A DNA stretch of 64,000 nucleotides from Lottia gigantea (lineage: Eukaryota; Mollusca; Gastropoda; Lottiidae). A program made the position numbers and the translations under genes. Each line of letters begins with the position of its first letter. The stretch's first letter is position 1. The stretch covers positions 588,146-652,145 of the forward strand of contig NW_008707410.1 of the NCBI RefSeq assembly GCF_000327385.1, given 5' to 3'. The notes beneath the pieces were generated by a model. That model did no database searches. It was not told the origin of the DNA and worked only from the letters and a program-made list of their open reading frames with translations. This document shows, piece by piece, positions 48,839 through 62,299 of the stretch.

Positions 48839-51800
48839 ATGACTGACTCAGCAATACAGATGGAGAAAACTAGGAAATATGACATACCCTTGAGTTCACT
48901 GGACTACACTTACATCAGTGACTGTACCAATGTTAAAGAACTGGAAAAAATCATCAAAATTTTAAGGTAGGTTGAAAGGATATAGAGCACCATTTCAGCC
49001 ATCTGTATCACTTTTCAGAATGAATGGTTGCTATTAAGCTGTTAAAGGGATATGGTTGTCTAAATATTTAATCAATCATCTTACAGAGCTAAATATATAG
49101 TTCATTTAGTCTGTGTACTATTTAGATAAAAACACACAGCTACAGAGATGATAATGTCATATTTCAGAGAACCACTACAGTTGATAACTATAATCATTTG
49201 TATATATGAAACATAATTTTATTTTTAGATCTGGTGATGAAGGACATTTTCCACAATTAGAAACAAAAGCCATGGAGAGATTGGAACAGCTTAACCCTAA
49301 AAGGTTATTATTTTGAATTTGACTAAGCTTTGATGTCTAAAAGAATATTGTATTGGTTTTTTAAGGCATAACCTGAGGAACAATCCACAGGGCACAACTT
49401 TTTAGGATTTTGATGAAAATTGTTGAAATTGTGCATTATGTCTTACAGAAGAAGATACGGTAACATAAGTTAAGGCCTTTGTTCCTCAAATAACAATTTT
49501 TTATGCTCCTTGTGGAAAATTTAATATGTGATGGCTGTTTTAGGCAGGTTTTTGTAAAAGGTGATGTAATTTTAGAATTATTTTCTTTTTTATTTCAGTC
49601 GAATGTTACGTCACGACACACCAGTTATAAAATCATCAGAATTGAAGAAAGAAGATCAATTAGAAATCAATGAAGATTTATTGGTATTTTATTTTATATT
49701 ACCCTTTTGCTTTCTTACAGAAATTAGGAGCCGTGGTGGCTCACTTAGTTAGATGCTTGCTCCCTAACCTGACAGTCTCTTTCAATTTCTCTGTCACACA
49801 ATTCATCACCAAGCTGAAATTTATCCAATAACTTTTGTTGAGTTTTTATTGTTTCTGTTTGTAGCAATGGACGTCCAATATGAAGAGCTTAGAAAAAGGA
49901 GGTGGAGAAGGTACCAGTCCGAGCTTACCGCCTGTACGAAAAGGGGAGATAAGTTTATCTAAAAAATCAGGAGAGCCGAAATCAAAACATGACAAGAAAG
50001 TTCTTCCAAGGAGTTATAATGAATGGGATAAGTATGTCTTTCAGAAGTTGAAAATTTAAGCTCCCCTTGATTGATCAAGGATGTTCATATCCTGAGATTC
50101 CAAACATATACTAGCAGTCCATCTATTTAGATTTTGAAAGAATAAATGATCACAATAGACCTGGCTTGTAGGGTTGGTCCGTTTGGCGATATCACAATAA
50201 TTACCAGTATAGGTTTATATCGTTAGTCAAATGGTGTCATTTAAAAATAGCAAAGTATCCCCATGATATACTGCCAAATCTCAAAGACTGGGTTGTTCTA
50301 GACAGACATTTATGATCTTTCTTTCTTTTGACATTATTTAATGGAAGTGATATCCACTTGCATCCATATTGCCCAGTTTTCGATCAATCTAATTAAAATA
50401 AAATTACAATTTCGTATCTCTTTTGTTTTCCAACATCTTAAGTCTTAATTTTTATTTCAATAGTTTTCTACCAAAAGCCAATCCCAATGAAGTTACCGCT
50501 TTTAACCAATCAAAACATGTCATGTAAAACCTATTTCTTGATAAAATAATGAATTGTGGGATAGCTAAACCAAAGAGACTGTCATATTGCTCTACTTAGT
50601 TTTGATATCCCTCTCCATTGTGTCAGAGATTTGCTTGCATACAATGATAATTTTCATTATTTATTTCATAGAATTGATATAGAAAAGGAACTTGAGGAGG
50701 TTGACAGGGAAAGTGATGCTCAAGAAAGAAAACTATTTAAAGATTTAAAAAGTAATTATGATTTTGACATGCCATCTGTCATACATTCAGAAGGTAAATA
50801 CTATTTTTGTTTTCTTATCCTCATTCATTTGTAGACATGGTGTAGCTCAGCTGGTTAGAGAATAAAAAAATTATGACATCATTGGTTATACCAAACCCTG
50901 TGTGCTTTTGATAAAAGAAGGTTAATGTTTTGATAAAATTTCCCTCATTGATCACTATATAAGTTTGCTAACATGATTTTCAGGAATGTCAATGGAAGAA
51001 AAGATGATGCGAGCCAATCGAGAAAAAGACAAAGGAAACGAGGTAAAAGAAAACATTTTCTATGCTATATGTTGTCAGGGCAAATTAAGAAAGAAATCAT
51101 ATTTGTAATAAATTAAATACCAGAACACAATTGTATGGTATACTACCGCTTAGTTTTATTGTACATAACGTTTGAACAATCTACATTGTCATCATTTGGT
51201 GAAAAAGATTGATTGATGACTGCATTTCTCTAATCTAATTAGTTGACCTCTGTTATATTTTCTAGGCATTAAAATCAGGCGATATAGAGGAATCTATTTT
51301 ATATTATACACGTAGCTTATCACTGATAGAAACATCTGCTGTTCATAACAATAGAGCTCTAGCATGTAAGTTCTGCCTTTCTTTCTCTATTCATCGTTGG
51401 AGGAAGTTGAAAAATTGAATTGACATGAGAAAACATCAAGTGCTATAGTCAGTGCCTGTTAAAGATCTCACAACAGAAAACAAATTGCTCCATTAACCCA
51501 ATTAGGTGCAGAACATGAAATTACTTTTCAATGCTTCAATGTATTTTTTGAAATATTGAAGTAGTCTTTGAAGAGTTATTGCCCTTGTCTGTAGACAGAA
51601 ACAAGTTATTTATGAATATTGAATATGTCTTTGAAGAGTTATTGCCCTTGTCTTTAGACAGAAACAAGTTATTTTTGAACATTGAATATGTCTTTGAAGA
51701 GTTATTACCCTTGTCTGAACTATTGATCTGTGTAGAGTTATTGCCCTCCATGTAGATGTTGTCTATTTATAGATATAAAAGGAGAAAAATGGACTGAAGC

Positions 51801-54800
51801 TATTGAAGATTGTCAACAAGTATTAAAAGAAGAGAAAAACAATCTGAAAGGTCAGTTGAGTTGTTCACCTTATAGCTTCTGATTTTTCAACCCCTTTCCC
51901 TCTGTCAGTAATGCATGTCAGAGAGGCTAACAGAGAAAAAAACATTGGCCAAAAGCAACTTAAGGCTACAAACTGCAAGACGATGTCCTTCTTCAATAGC
52001 TCAATCAGAAACAGAACAGTAGGTAAAACTCCATTTCATACCATTAGCTCAATAAAATTTTCATTTCAGCATTATTGAGACTTTCATCAGCCTTTGTTGG
52101 TTTAGAAGATATAGATTCAGCTGAGAGAAATTTAGAATTAGTTTTAACTCAGGACAGTGGAAATAAAAAAGCTCAGGTAAGATGCAGTAAGACATGTGCC
52201 CTAGTAGCTGATACAGCTTGATTTCAGCTTTCCCTGCCTGGTCGTCATAATATATCTGTTTTATCAACTGATAAAGCTCAATTTCAGCTATCTGTATAGT
52301 CATCTTAATATTTACTTCACCATTTGAAAGAGCTCAAATTCAGCTATCTGTGTAGTGGTCTAAATATTTTCTTTACCAGCTGATAGAGCTGAATTTCAGC
52401 TATCTGTATAGTTGTCTAAATATTTACTGGAGCTTGGTTTTCTTGAACAAGGGTCTCAACATTTGGAAATAACTTGGTGTAGATCACCATTGTCAAAATC
52501 CCCCCTTTGAGTAAAATTCATCCCAAATCCCCCCTCCAAGAATTAAGAATTCACCCGTGGGGGTGCATATGGACCCATGTTGAGAAGAACTGGTCTATTT
52601 TATATTAACATTACCATATACAAAGACAGACTTTATTTTTTTGTTTAGTTTTGATATGAAATTTTGATTTTTATAAAAGCTTGATAGCTTTAAGCTCAAT
52701 ATATGAAGTTATATTTGTCTGTATTTCCAAATTCCTTTTACAGGAATTGATGAGAAACTGTGATGAAATTAGAAAAAAGAAGGCAGATCGCAAACAGAAA
52801 GGACGTAGAATGGTCATAGAGGAAGTAGATGGTACCGAAAAGACGGTAACCAATGGCAACCAAGCTAGTCTTAACGATGCCAAATCAAAACCTCAAACTA
52901 TCCCAGTTAGTAGACAAAACGGTATTCACGAAGATCCGAAAAAAATTAAAAACACCAAAATTAAAGAAGTTCCAAAAAAAATGGAAGACATGGTAACAAA
53001 AGAGGAAGGGAAGAAAAAAGACGATAATGATATTTGGTCGTTGGATGAAATTGAAAATTTAGTCAACGTTAATGATAAAGTTGATCTCAGCGCCATGGGA
53101 ATGGGAATCGATAATCCAAATGTGATGCCCCAGAAACCATCTGGGTTTAAAAATAATTATTCCAATTATGATGATAATAATGATGAAGATAGTATCCAAG
53201 AATTGGAGGTAGAGAAGCCATCGGGGGTGAAAATTCGAGAGATCACAGATGACGAGGCACAGGAAATCACTGACAGTCAGACAATCCGGGAAATTGCAGA
53301 TGATGTTAACAAAATGTCTGGTAAAAAAATTACTGAATTGAGAAATGATGAGAAATCTTCAGATTCTGAAAAACCAGAACAGACAGGAGCAGGACCAAAA
53401 ACAATTTCACCACAGGCACCAGAAGAGAGTGATCAAACAACAGTAGAATTGAATACCATAGAAGAAGCTAAAGCTGATCGTTTTACACGGCCCATATTTA
53501 AACAAGAGAAGTTGCCACGGAAACTACTTGCAGTCAAGGAGGAGGGAAGTAATTTATTTCGAACTGGGCAATATGGGAAAGCTATACTACGCTATACTAC
53601 ACTAATAGAAGAACTTGAGAAAGGTAAGTCGTCTTTTCTTATTTTTTTTTAGATTAGTGGGAGTTGTTCAACACATAGCATGCTAATTCTGGGCTTTGAT
53701 TCTGCTCAAGATATTATATTTTGACTTTTTTCAGCCCGTTTTCCTAAAGACAGGTCAGAAGGCTGACATTTAAAATGGGGAAACAGATGTTTGTGTACAT
53801 GTTTGTGTTTCTTCCTGACAAATGGAACATTACATATTTATTTGCTGTTAGTCCAACTTTTTTTTGCATTTCATCTTAGATTCCATCCACCAAATTGTGA
53901 ATTTATCTCTGATGTTTAGCAATAGAGCAGCTTGTTACCTAAAAACAGGACACAGTAAGGCAGCTATGAAAGACTGTGAGAGATCGTTAGAGAATATACC
54001 CCACACTATTAAACCTTTATTACGTCATGCAGCAGCCTGTGAACATTTAGAGAAGTAAGTCTTTTAGGGTTTATTTTGAGGTCTCAAGAATAGTAATTCA
54101 GCAGCTAACATTGTAGCATTTTCCATATTTTTCTGTGTTTCAAATCTTAATGGTTGTGGTTGTGCCATGTTATATATTTATTTTGTAGGTACCGTCAAGC
54201 ATATATTGACTACTGGCATATTTTGAGTATAGACTCAAGTGTCCAGTTAGCTCAGTCGGGATCAACCAGGTTAGTTCATTTTGATTGAACAGTTTACATA
54301 TTTATGGATATGTTTTGGGCATACCTTTACCCATCAACTCGATCAGCCTCTGCAATTGGAACTTAAAGAGTTTCCGCATATATTAACTTTTCCATAAATG
54401 AGATATATTCAATAATTTGGCATGCATAAAAAAAACCACCCCATTTTACAATTGTACTTGTCTTATGTGTGAAAGAGTTATCTCCACTGAATTTTGCTTC
54501 CATTGTTAGATGTCAGACTATACTTCATCAATTGGATGGTACAATCTGGAGAGAGAAGTTACCTCCCATGGTTACTGTTGCACCTTGGGAAGTTCCTGAA
54601 ATAGTGCTAGACGATTCTGGCAGTCGGAAGTCAGAGCTAACTCCACCACCTGAAGATTTACCAAATCCAGATTTGGAGTTTGAGGAATGTAAAAAACAGG
54701 GAAATGGACTTGTTCAGCTGGTAAATGAGACTTAGAACTCTCTTTTCAGGCCCTTTGGGCCAGACATGGAAAAAGCATTCAGTCTTTTGAATGGAATATT

Positions 54801-57800
54801 TGTCATGGTCTCTTTTGGAACTCAGGATCAGAAAAGTAGGAATATAACTCACTTTATTTCATTTTATTATATGTAGTTTTTACTGCGAGTCACTCTTATT
54901 CAGGACACGAAAAACCAAGATTTTTTTTCTATTTTAAGGGTGATTTTGAGAAAGCTGTAGAATGGTACTGTAAATGTATTGAGTTAAACCCTGAAAACTC
55001 TGTTGGGTTCACCAATCGAGCCCATTGTTATCTGAAGTTAAATAAGGTCAATTTATATTTATTTACACAATTAGAGTAGACATAATATGTAGAATTAGCA
55101 GAACAAAAACTGGAAATGTCATCCTTTGGGCCAGTTTACATTTCTAGATATAATTTTAATAGAGTTGAAAGGGTTATAGACAAATCAGACATTGCATTTA
55201 TTGGAAAAAACTGAAACTGAGAAAGTGGGTAGGATACTAAAATTTTATTTAAAGGGACACGTTCGCCATCCATTTGCCCCATTGTACTTTAGTCTCAGAA
55301 AGGAGAATTTTTTAACTAATCTTTCACTGAAATTGAGCCGAAAATTTCATGTGTGTAGTCAAAATAGTCCCTCGTCTTTCTTGCAATATTCAGAAATAGA
55401 AAGTGAAATTTCTTGTTTGAAGTATATTTGAAGGGATTATGTGATTTTCGTTTAGTTCTAGTACTTCTGAAGACTATTTACATATATTCAAGACCTAAAT
55501 CAATCCCTGAAAACGGCGAACTATATATTTGAATATGATTTAACTGTTAGTTGATATACAACAACTGTCCTCAATTATTTGTTTCTATGCTGTATCTACA
55601 GGCAGCGGAAGCTGTAACAGATTGTAACCAAGCTTTAGCTCTAGATGGTACAAATTGTAAAGCTTTATATAGGCGGGCTCTAGCTCGAAAGGTAAGTCTT
55701 ATTGTTTGCTTACTATTGTTAATTCTAGGATCCGGGGCTTCAACAAAAGAGGCATAGATAAATAACAAGGAGTAAAAAGATTTTACTTCAACAAAAGAAA
55801 TCTGATTGGTTAATATTTGAAATAAATTTAAAGTCTCTTTTTGTGATGGAGTCTAAACGGTCCCTGGTTTCAACCTTGTTAAATTTCATACTGAAAATTT
55901 TATTTTTTCATTATAATGTAGGTCGAAAAGATACATTTTGATTTATTTTTTACCTGGTTTCCTGGTGAAATGATTAGCCAAAACTGAAATTTAGTGTGAC
56001 TGCCCTGGCAAAATTTCTCTCGTTGCACACTCCATGGCATTTGCTGTCCTCATAAACTCAATAAGATGCAGAAAAGTGAACTTAAAAAAGGTAACCCAGG
56101 TAACAACTCATTATTGTTCTATTATTGTCTTGGCTTCCTAAAAAAAAAGAATATTTTGACCTGTTTCAGATGTTAGGAGAAAAGAAAGAGAGTTTAAAAG
56201 ATTTGGGTGAAGTTTTAAAATTAGACCCTAAGAATATGGCAGCTAAAAAAGAATTTGATTTTATCATGCAATCGTATAAAGAGGTATGTGTAGATTGTTG
56301 CTTGTAGGAAGGGTGCAATTATAGAAATAGTGACTTAAGAGCACAAGATTGTTTGCCTTATTTCATTAGCCCAATCATGTGCTGAAAATAGGATGTGAAT
56401 TACTATTTTATTTCAGAATTTTCTGATAGCATGCATATGTTTAATTTATAAATTGTTCATAATTGCTAATTTTTGCAATTATTTGCACTTGTTTTAGTTG
56501 TTAAGTCTTCAATTCATTGACAAATGCAAAAATTATCTCAAAACATTGGTTTTAAGGTCAGAAAGAAATGATTTTATCATATTTTTTATCTTATAATTTT
56601 ATTTGAGCTCTATGAGTTGGTAAAAGAAATATTTTGATGACTATATCACTTTATATTTATTCTTCTGCATTAACCCTTCAGGAACAGAAATTAATAAAAG
56701 AATCAACTCCACCAGTGGAAATAGAAACCAAGAAAAAATCTCGTAGAATGAAAATAGAAGAGGTAGAGGATGAGGAAGTGTCAATCAAAGGTAAGTGGGT
56801 GGAGTTTTATTAATGTGGGTGCTGGTTGTTGAAAGAGGGTGGAGCTATTGAAAAGTGGGAGGAGTTGATTAATTTCCATTGGATAGACAACACAATGCAG
56901 ATTTTTCATGTTGTAAATTATTTGTATTTGTAGACTCCGTCCACCAAAAGACTAGCTTAATTCAAACAAAAGAGAAATCAAGCAAGAAAGAAGATCAACA
57001 ATCAAATAATTCTTCGTCAAGGTCCAGTTCTAGAAAATCTTCAGAGGAACCCCCAGAGCAGACAATAAAATCTCAGAAACATAAAAAACAGAAAGATAGA
57101 TGCAGCAGCGAGAATCTGGTTACCATGGCGACCACAAACCCTTATAAAACAGTGCCCACAATTTCTAGAAAACTTTCCAAGGATGAAGAATTGCAGAAGA
57201 TTCAAGAAGATCTGGAATGGTTAGATCCAAAACAACCGGATGCCCCACTTTCAAAATCTGCCAAACGTCGCATGAAAGCCAAAGCTAAGAAAACTGGAAG
57301 TGTAGAGAGAACTTTGGACGGGGATAGTGAAAATGAATCTGAAGTCAAAATAACGAACAAAAATCAAAATCAATCGGCTACTCATAAAAAGGGTGAGAGT
57401 GAAAAAAAATCTTCAAAAGGTTCAACTGATGAGAAGTCAGTAGAAAAACAAACAAACTCTAAATCAAGTGTTGAAGCTACCAAATCTACTGGTGAGACTA
57501 CGGAGGGTGAAAAATCTGGAAAAAAGAAGAAAAAGTCAGCAAGTAAAGAAAGTTCTCCAGTGGCAGGTCTGCCTGTAGCTCCGTCCTCAAATCCTGTTAA
57601 AGGCTTGTCACCGTATGAATTTATGACAGCTTGGAATGGAGTTAAATCTAAAGATGTAGAATGTTATAATAATATATTAAAGCAAGTGCCTCCATCTGAT
57701 TTACCTAAAGGTAAGGTTCCTTTAAATTCACTACATGACAGTTATATCTTGTTGTGTAAAATTGTTGGTTTTTATTGGTTAATTAAGGAGCAAAGGGAGG

Positions 57801-59006
57801 GAGCAAAGCTGTCAGTCAAATTGTTGATGTGAAATTAAGAGAGCCAAGTATTAAGATATTTTGCATATGCTGATTGGATGAAAAAATGTATGACCAGTCA
57901 GTTTTTCAACCCAACTTTCCCCTGTCCTTGACGGTTGGTGGAGCTGACATTGAAAAAGTGACTTCTTGTTCAACTTGTTACCGGCGTTGCATATTAAATA
58001 TCCTTCAATTTTAGTGACTGACCAATTAGCTAAGGAGTTTTTGTGCAATTGGCATAAGTATTTTGTAAAGATTTCATACATAAACATCTTATTTTCAGTC
58101 ATCAGTAATAAGTTGGATGGTGAAATGTTGAGTGTTATATTAAAATGTGTGGAGAAAAACTCAAAAGGTTAGTAGGCCTAGTTTTGGATGAAAAAAAACT
58201 AGACACAGTCGGAAATGGTAAAAGAGAAGGCTATTGTCGCTGTCCTGGAAAAATTTTCAGCATTGCACAATCCCTGGCGTTATGGAACCACTCTTTGACT
58301 ATCTATATGTAATAGATGTTAATTATGTGTTAGATAACAATGTCATGGAGTACATTTTAAATTTACACCACTGCACACTGATATGTGAATATATATTTTA
58401 GGTAACAATATCTTGGGTTATAAAATATTAAGAAAATTGACCTCATTGATTATTGATATCATGTGTATTATATATTTTAGATGACAATGTTCTGAGTTTT
58501 AAAATGTTGAAAAATTTACCAAAAATAAAACGGTTCTCCACCATTGCCATGATGATTTCACCAGATGAGAAAAAGAGTGAGTAATCTTGTATTAGGGAAC
58601 ATTCTAATGAATATTCATGATATCATTTGATTTCAAACCAGCCTCTCAACACACTTCTTGATATTCATGTATACAGTTTGTTTTTGGAAATATGCACACA
58701 CACACATAAAAAAGTTTTGATTATTGGTTATATTTCAAAGCCCCAAATGAACCTTGTTGAATTTGATGAACAACAATCCCATTTATTTATTGATTAAGGT
58801 ATGTGGTTTACATGACATTGGGGGCATGGTTTAAATTACATTTGGTTGACATTGACAATGCAACAAATTTGATATAGTATATGGAACAAAACTTGTATTT
58901 TGTAGATCTGAAGAATGTGTTCAATGAATTGAAGAAGTCTGAGAATGAATCAAAGTTTTCAGCCAAGGATGTGGACTCTCTACAAACATTATATTCAATA
59001 AAATAA
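48839..59006 (+). CDS. SPAG1: SPAG1, dynein-arm assembly TPR cochaperone
   Basis: 21 coding exons, 1,243 aa (human 926): 48839-48966, 49229-49303, 49599-49683, 49865-50031, 50672-50793, 50984-51042, 51266-51365, 51773-51850, 52070-52176, 52744-53623, 53880-54054, 54189-54269, 54510-54720, 54939-55046, 55602-55691, 56170-56283, 56682-56790, 56934-57710, 58099-58167, 58481-58576, 58906-59006. SPAG1 binds HSP70/HSP90 and, with RUVBL1/2 and PIH1D proteins, folds axonemal dynein arms in the cytoplasm. The N-terminus IPLSSLDYTYISDC matches human IPIEHLDFKYIEKC. TPR blocks: about 195-305 (NREKDKGNEALKSGD), 575-690 (FSNRAACYLKTGHSKAAMKD) and 740-860 (FTNRAHCYLKLN; ALYRRALARK). An RPAP3_C-type domain ends the protein (about 1120-1243: LSPYEFMTAWNGVK, SNKLDGEMLSVIL). 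Extra length is in two acidic/lysine-serine linkers within the long exons 10 and 18. An acceptor at 48795 implies an upstream leader exon. All introns are GT-AG and in phase. Confidence 0.93.
49727..49850 (+). repeat. tRNA-like SINE fragment (SPAG1 intron 3)
   Basis: GTGGTGGCTCACTTAGTTAG resembles a tRNA A-box head (TAGCTCAGTTGGTTAG). No clear B box; likely a decayed SINE. Confidence 0.4.
50834..50870 (+). repeat. tRNA-like SINE head (SPAG1 intron 5)
   Basis: GGTGTAGCTCAGCTGGTTAG matches a tRNA A-box region closely, but the rest of a tRNA is missing, so it is a SINE fragment rather than a tRNA gene. Confidence 0.5.
51540..51745 (+). repeat. Three-copy 66-bp tandem repeat (SPAG1 intron 7)
   Basis: Units contain TGTCTTTGAAGAGTTATTGC then CCTTGTCTGTAGACAGAAAC; the antisense open frame is a by-product of the repeat. 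Confidence 0.85.
52190..52432 (-). repeat. Palindromic minisatellite (SPAG1 intron 9)
   Basis: Four reverse units with GATAGAGCTGAATTTCAGCT-type cores, spaced about 58 bp, same family as at 2755 and 36710. Confidence 0.8.
55249..55525 (-). mobile_element. TTAA MITE, copy 7 (SPAG1 intron 14)
   Basis: Reverse orientation: starts TTAAAGGGACACGTTCGCC and carries the complement of family phrases (AAGACTATTTACATATATTC; CAAGACCTAAATCAATCCC). The far terminal repeat is decayed, so the end is approximate. Confidence 0.8.
58325..58445 (+). pseudogene. Two decayed copies of SPAG1 exon 20
   Basis: The real exon begins after TATATTTTAG at 58481 with ATGACAATGTTCTGAGTTTT. The same arrangement occurs at 58331 (TTAG|ATAACAATGTCATGGAG) and 58399 (TTTTAG|GTAACAATATCTTGGG), 68 and 79 bp apart, both with weakened sequence downstream. 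They look like tandem duplicates of the exon start, no longer needed: skipping them leaves the reading intact. Confidence 0.65.
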
Positions 59007-60780
59007 GACCGGCAATAAGCCTCATCAGTATTGCCATAATTTACTTTAAAAATGTAGTCCAGCAAAGATATTTGTGCACATTGATATTTGATTCAAAACA
59101 CACACACTAGCAGTCTACTTTATGTTAAGGTGTAACATAACTTGGTGGTAAATTTACATTACTACAAAAACTGATATCTTGATTTTATTGCATTGTTATG
59201 AATCATTCCTGGATGTGTACAAATATTTTTTCTATGAATATGCCATATTTTGGGAAATATTTGCAATCCTATCATCTCATTATGTGCCTAAAATTTGTTT
59301 TTCTGTCATGAGGTTCAAGGTTGAAGATGCTCATATACATTACTATGTTACATTACATTTTTGGATATCAAATCCTCATCAGGAAAATCAGTATTATTAA
59401 AGACACTTGTTTTGGATATCAAATGGAAATGGGTATTTGGACCAGGCATATATGACTTCCTAATATTTAAGGAACAAATTTATATATTCAAAAAGTTTGA
59501 ACTTTAACCTCTAGTTGAATCTTGATGCCCCCTCCCCTATAATTTCAAGGTCTGTTTTATTCCTGACACTATACAGTACAACAAAAATATAGAAAGGAGC
59601 AAAGTTGCATAGATTATACATACTTGCTACTGTAGATGACACGGCACAATGTTCTTGAACACATAAAATCAAAATGGAAAAATTTCTTTTCATGGATATG
59701 TCGTGTCATCTGATATGAAGACACTGCAGCAATATTTTATTGTCATTATAATTTATTTAGAAAGTTGCTTTTATGGAGTGGCATTATGTTTGTTGTACCA
59801 TGTCAGATCTGGTGTATAAAGAACTGACATAGTGACAAAAGTCTGTACATCATGATGTGTTATTTATAACTTGTTAGAGTGCCATATTAAAGTAATTTGT
59901 GATATGAACTTTTCATTCGGCTCCTAATTTTTAGGTGGCTGAATATATCTTCTTGCGAAGAAACTGTCATATGAATTGAAAAAATGCCAGTGATATGTCA
60001 TATAGAAATTTAAAAATGTGATTAAAAACACATTGAGTGGGCTTGCTTTCTAGATAAGTGGATTTAAAAGTTCACAATAGATTATGTATAAGTTGATCTT
60101 CATTTTGAGATGGAGTTTGATCAGCCGACTATGAATATTTTGAATGGTTGACTATTGTTCTAGATAGATTTGATTGGTTGACTCTTTTTCAAAATAGATT
60201 TTTTTGGTTATACCATCTTTCACAGAGTTGTATTGGTTGTTTTGAATTATTGTAAAATTGTGTTGAACTGATTGTTTGTTTTTCCATAAGATTTGTAAAT
60301 AAAATAATATATTTAGATGGAGGCATTATTTCAGGATGCTTGTTTGGTAACCTGGTGCCTTATTATTGAAAACTTAAGGAAGGTAAAATCCCGATATTTA
60401 AGAAATACAGTAATCTTATTTGATAATAATAAATGACATAAAATTGATTTTAGTGATTAACCAATCAGATGACTGGAACACTCAAATCATTGGCAAAAGT
60501 TAAGTTTAAGAGAATAAGGACCCTGTTCTTGTCAGTGATGCATTTTCGGACTAAGTATTGGTTGATGGTATGAAGTAAAATGCACACTCTTAATCACTCT
60601 TAATCACATAAATTTAACTGAAGATATCCTAACTCTAGATGTCAGTCAAAATTTAGCCACTGCTACTTAGAGGAAAATGTTTTATACATCTGTGCTGTTA
60701 TTTAAAATGTTACATGATTGAGAATTTATTCCTGAATTTAATTTTCACTTTATAGAGAATTTAGTCAGTACTGAAAAAGA
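59007..60780 (+). other. SPAG1 3' UTR and flank
   Basis: No further exon seen. An AATAAA overlaps the stop region (58996) and a better-placed one lies at 60298. Small open frames here lack recognisable features. Confidence 0.5.
60298..60303 (+). terminator. SPAG1 polyadenylation signal candidate
   Basis: AATAAA in TTTGTAAATAAAATAATA, 1.3 kb past the stop and preceded by T-rich sequence. It would give a long 3' UTR; unproven. Confidence 0.35.
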
Positions 60781-60943
60781 AGTTAAGACTTTTCCTACTA
60801 ATTGGACCCAGGGACTTGGAAAAACCTACGGAAGCGTCCTGGGGCCATATTATCAGAAGAAAAAAATAACTAGATTTTCATTAATTTTAACTTACTATGT
60901 CGAAATTTTACTATTTAATTTTAATTTCGAAAACTTTTCTCAG

Positions 60944-61872
60944 GATTACATCAAAATCATTTCGTCCATTATACTGTACGATGGAACCCAATTAAATTTA
61001 GCACTGTACATGACTGCATAGATGGTTTTAGTCGAAATATTATTTCGTTGCACGCGTACAAGACAAACAATCATCCGTACATAACTGCAGATTACTATAT
61101 GTCTGCCATCAAAGAACACGACGGATGTCTAGACAGGATTCGATTTGATTTCGGGACCGAGAATGGTGTAGTAAAGGAAATGCGTATGCAACTCAGAAGC
61201 AGAGGTCGTGATTGCTTTTCAGATGAGATTCAATTCTTGATGGATATATTCTGGAAAATACAGCCTGATGGTTACTTCAGGGGAACATTTCTAGATAAAA
61301 GTCTTGTACAGTTCTGTTTTATGGGACTTTTGCAAGTAAGTATATTATATTAAAAAGATAATAAGGAAATAGATAAAACATCTTCATTTTATAAGTATAA
61401 AGCCATTTTTCTTGGACCTAATAGATATAGTGGGACTGGATAACGTTGCTAAGCGCTCACCCCAATGGAATTTCGCTGTTAATTGGCTAATAAGGAACTT
61501 CCACATTTAGCAGTATTTATTCAATCCTTAAGGACATCCATTCTCTACTTTCCATATCTATATATATGAAAATACGACAACCCATCTTTAAATTTGACAC
61601 CATTTTAGCAAGGATTACCACGCAGATCTATCTTGCTACTTTAAATCAATCACACACACCTATTTTCAAATAACAGTACTGTCGATATAACTCTTTTTCA
61701 GGAAGAACTAGACAAGATTTCCAACGTCTGGAATAACCACAAAATCCGAAACGGAAGAAAAAATACAGCTTTACCAAATGGTCAACCGTATTTAATGTAC
61801 AATATGCCAGATATATATGGTGGTGTGGAGTGTAAAAAAGTAATCGAACAAGATATTTACCATACTTGTTAA
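60944..61872 (+). pseudogene. Integrase-core-like reading of the element (fossil)
   Basis: Two coding blocks (60944-61335 and 61702-61872) lie between intron-style borders (acceptor at 60943, GTAAGT at 61336, TTTTTCAG at 61701). The first has HDCIDGFSR and FDFGTENGVV, which recall the two leading aspartates of retroviral-type integrase cores, and FRGTFLDKSLVQFCFMG. The second has VWNNHKIR, seen near the end of such cores in animal transposon proteins. It has the look of an element gene rather than a host gene, and of a partial copy. I cannot say whether it is still expressed. Confidence 0.6.
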
Positions 61873-62299
61873 GGTTGTTTTTGCCAAATGGAAACCTTTG
61901 TAGTGATGAAGTGTTTAAACTTTGTTGCATCATTGTTGATGATAACAATTATACCCACAGACATTCAAAATGCTCTGAATTTGTATGTCTTTGCGCATTG
62001 AAATAACGTAACTTATGTAGTAATGGGATTAAAATACATTTAAATTGTCGTATTACATTCAGTCTGCATGTGACAAAATATATTGCACAAAACTCAATCT
62101 AACCACTTTTGTGTATGGGATTGGTGGGGGTGGAGGGTCTTAGTGGTGTGGCATCCAGATGGTTATGTTATTTCGTCCTAATTTAGAAATTTTTGAAATA
62201 GACCTTATGTGCCCTCCAAACATTTCCAGATCGGTCGTTAAACCTCAATTCTCTTGATTACTCTAGAAAACTTACATTTTTAATATTCAGTTCGTCGAT

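Noticed and set aside
54241-54269. tRNA-like TTAGCTCAGTCGGGA
   Set aside because: It is inside a well-supported SPAG1 exon (VQLAQSGSTR) and lacks the rest of a tRNA.
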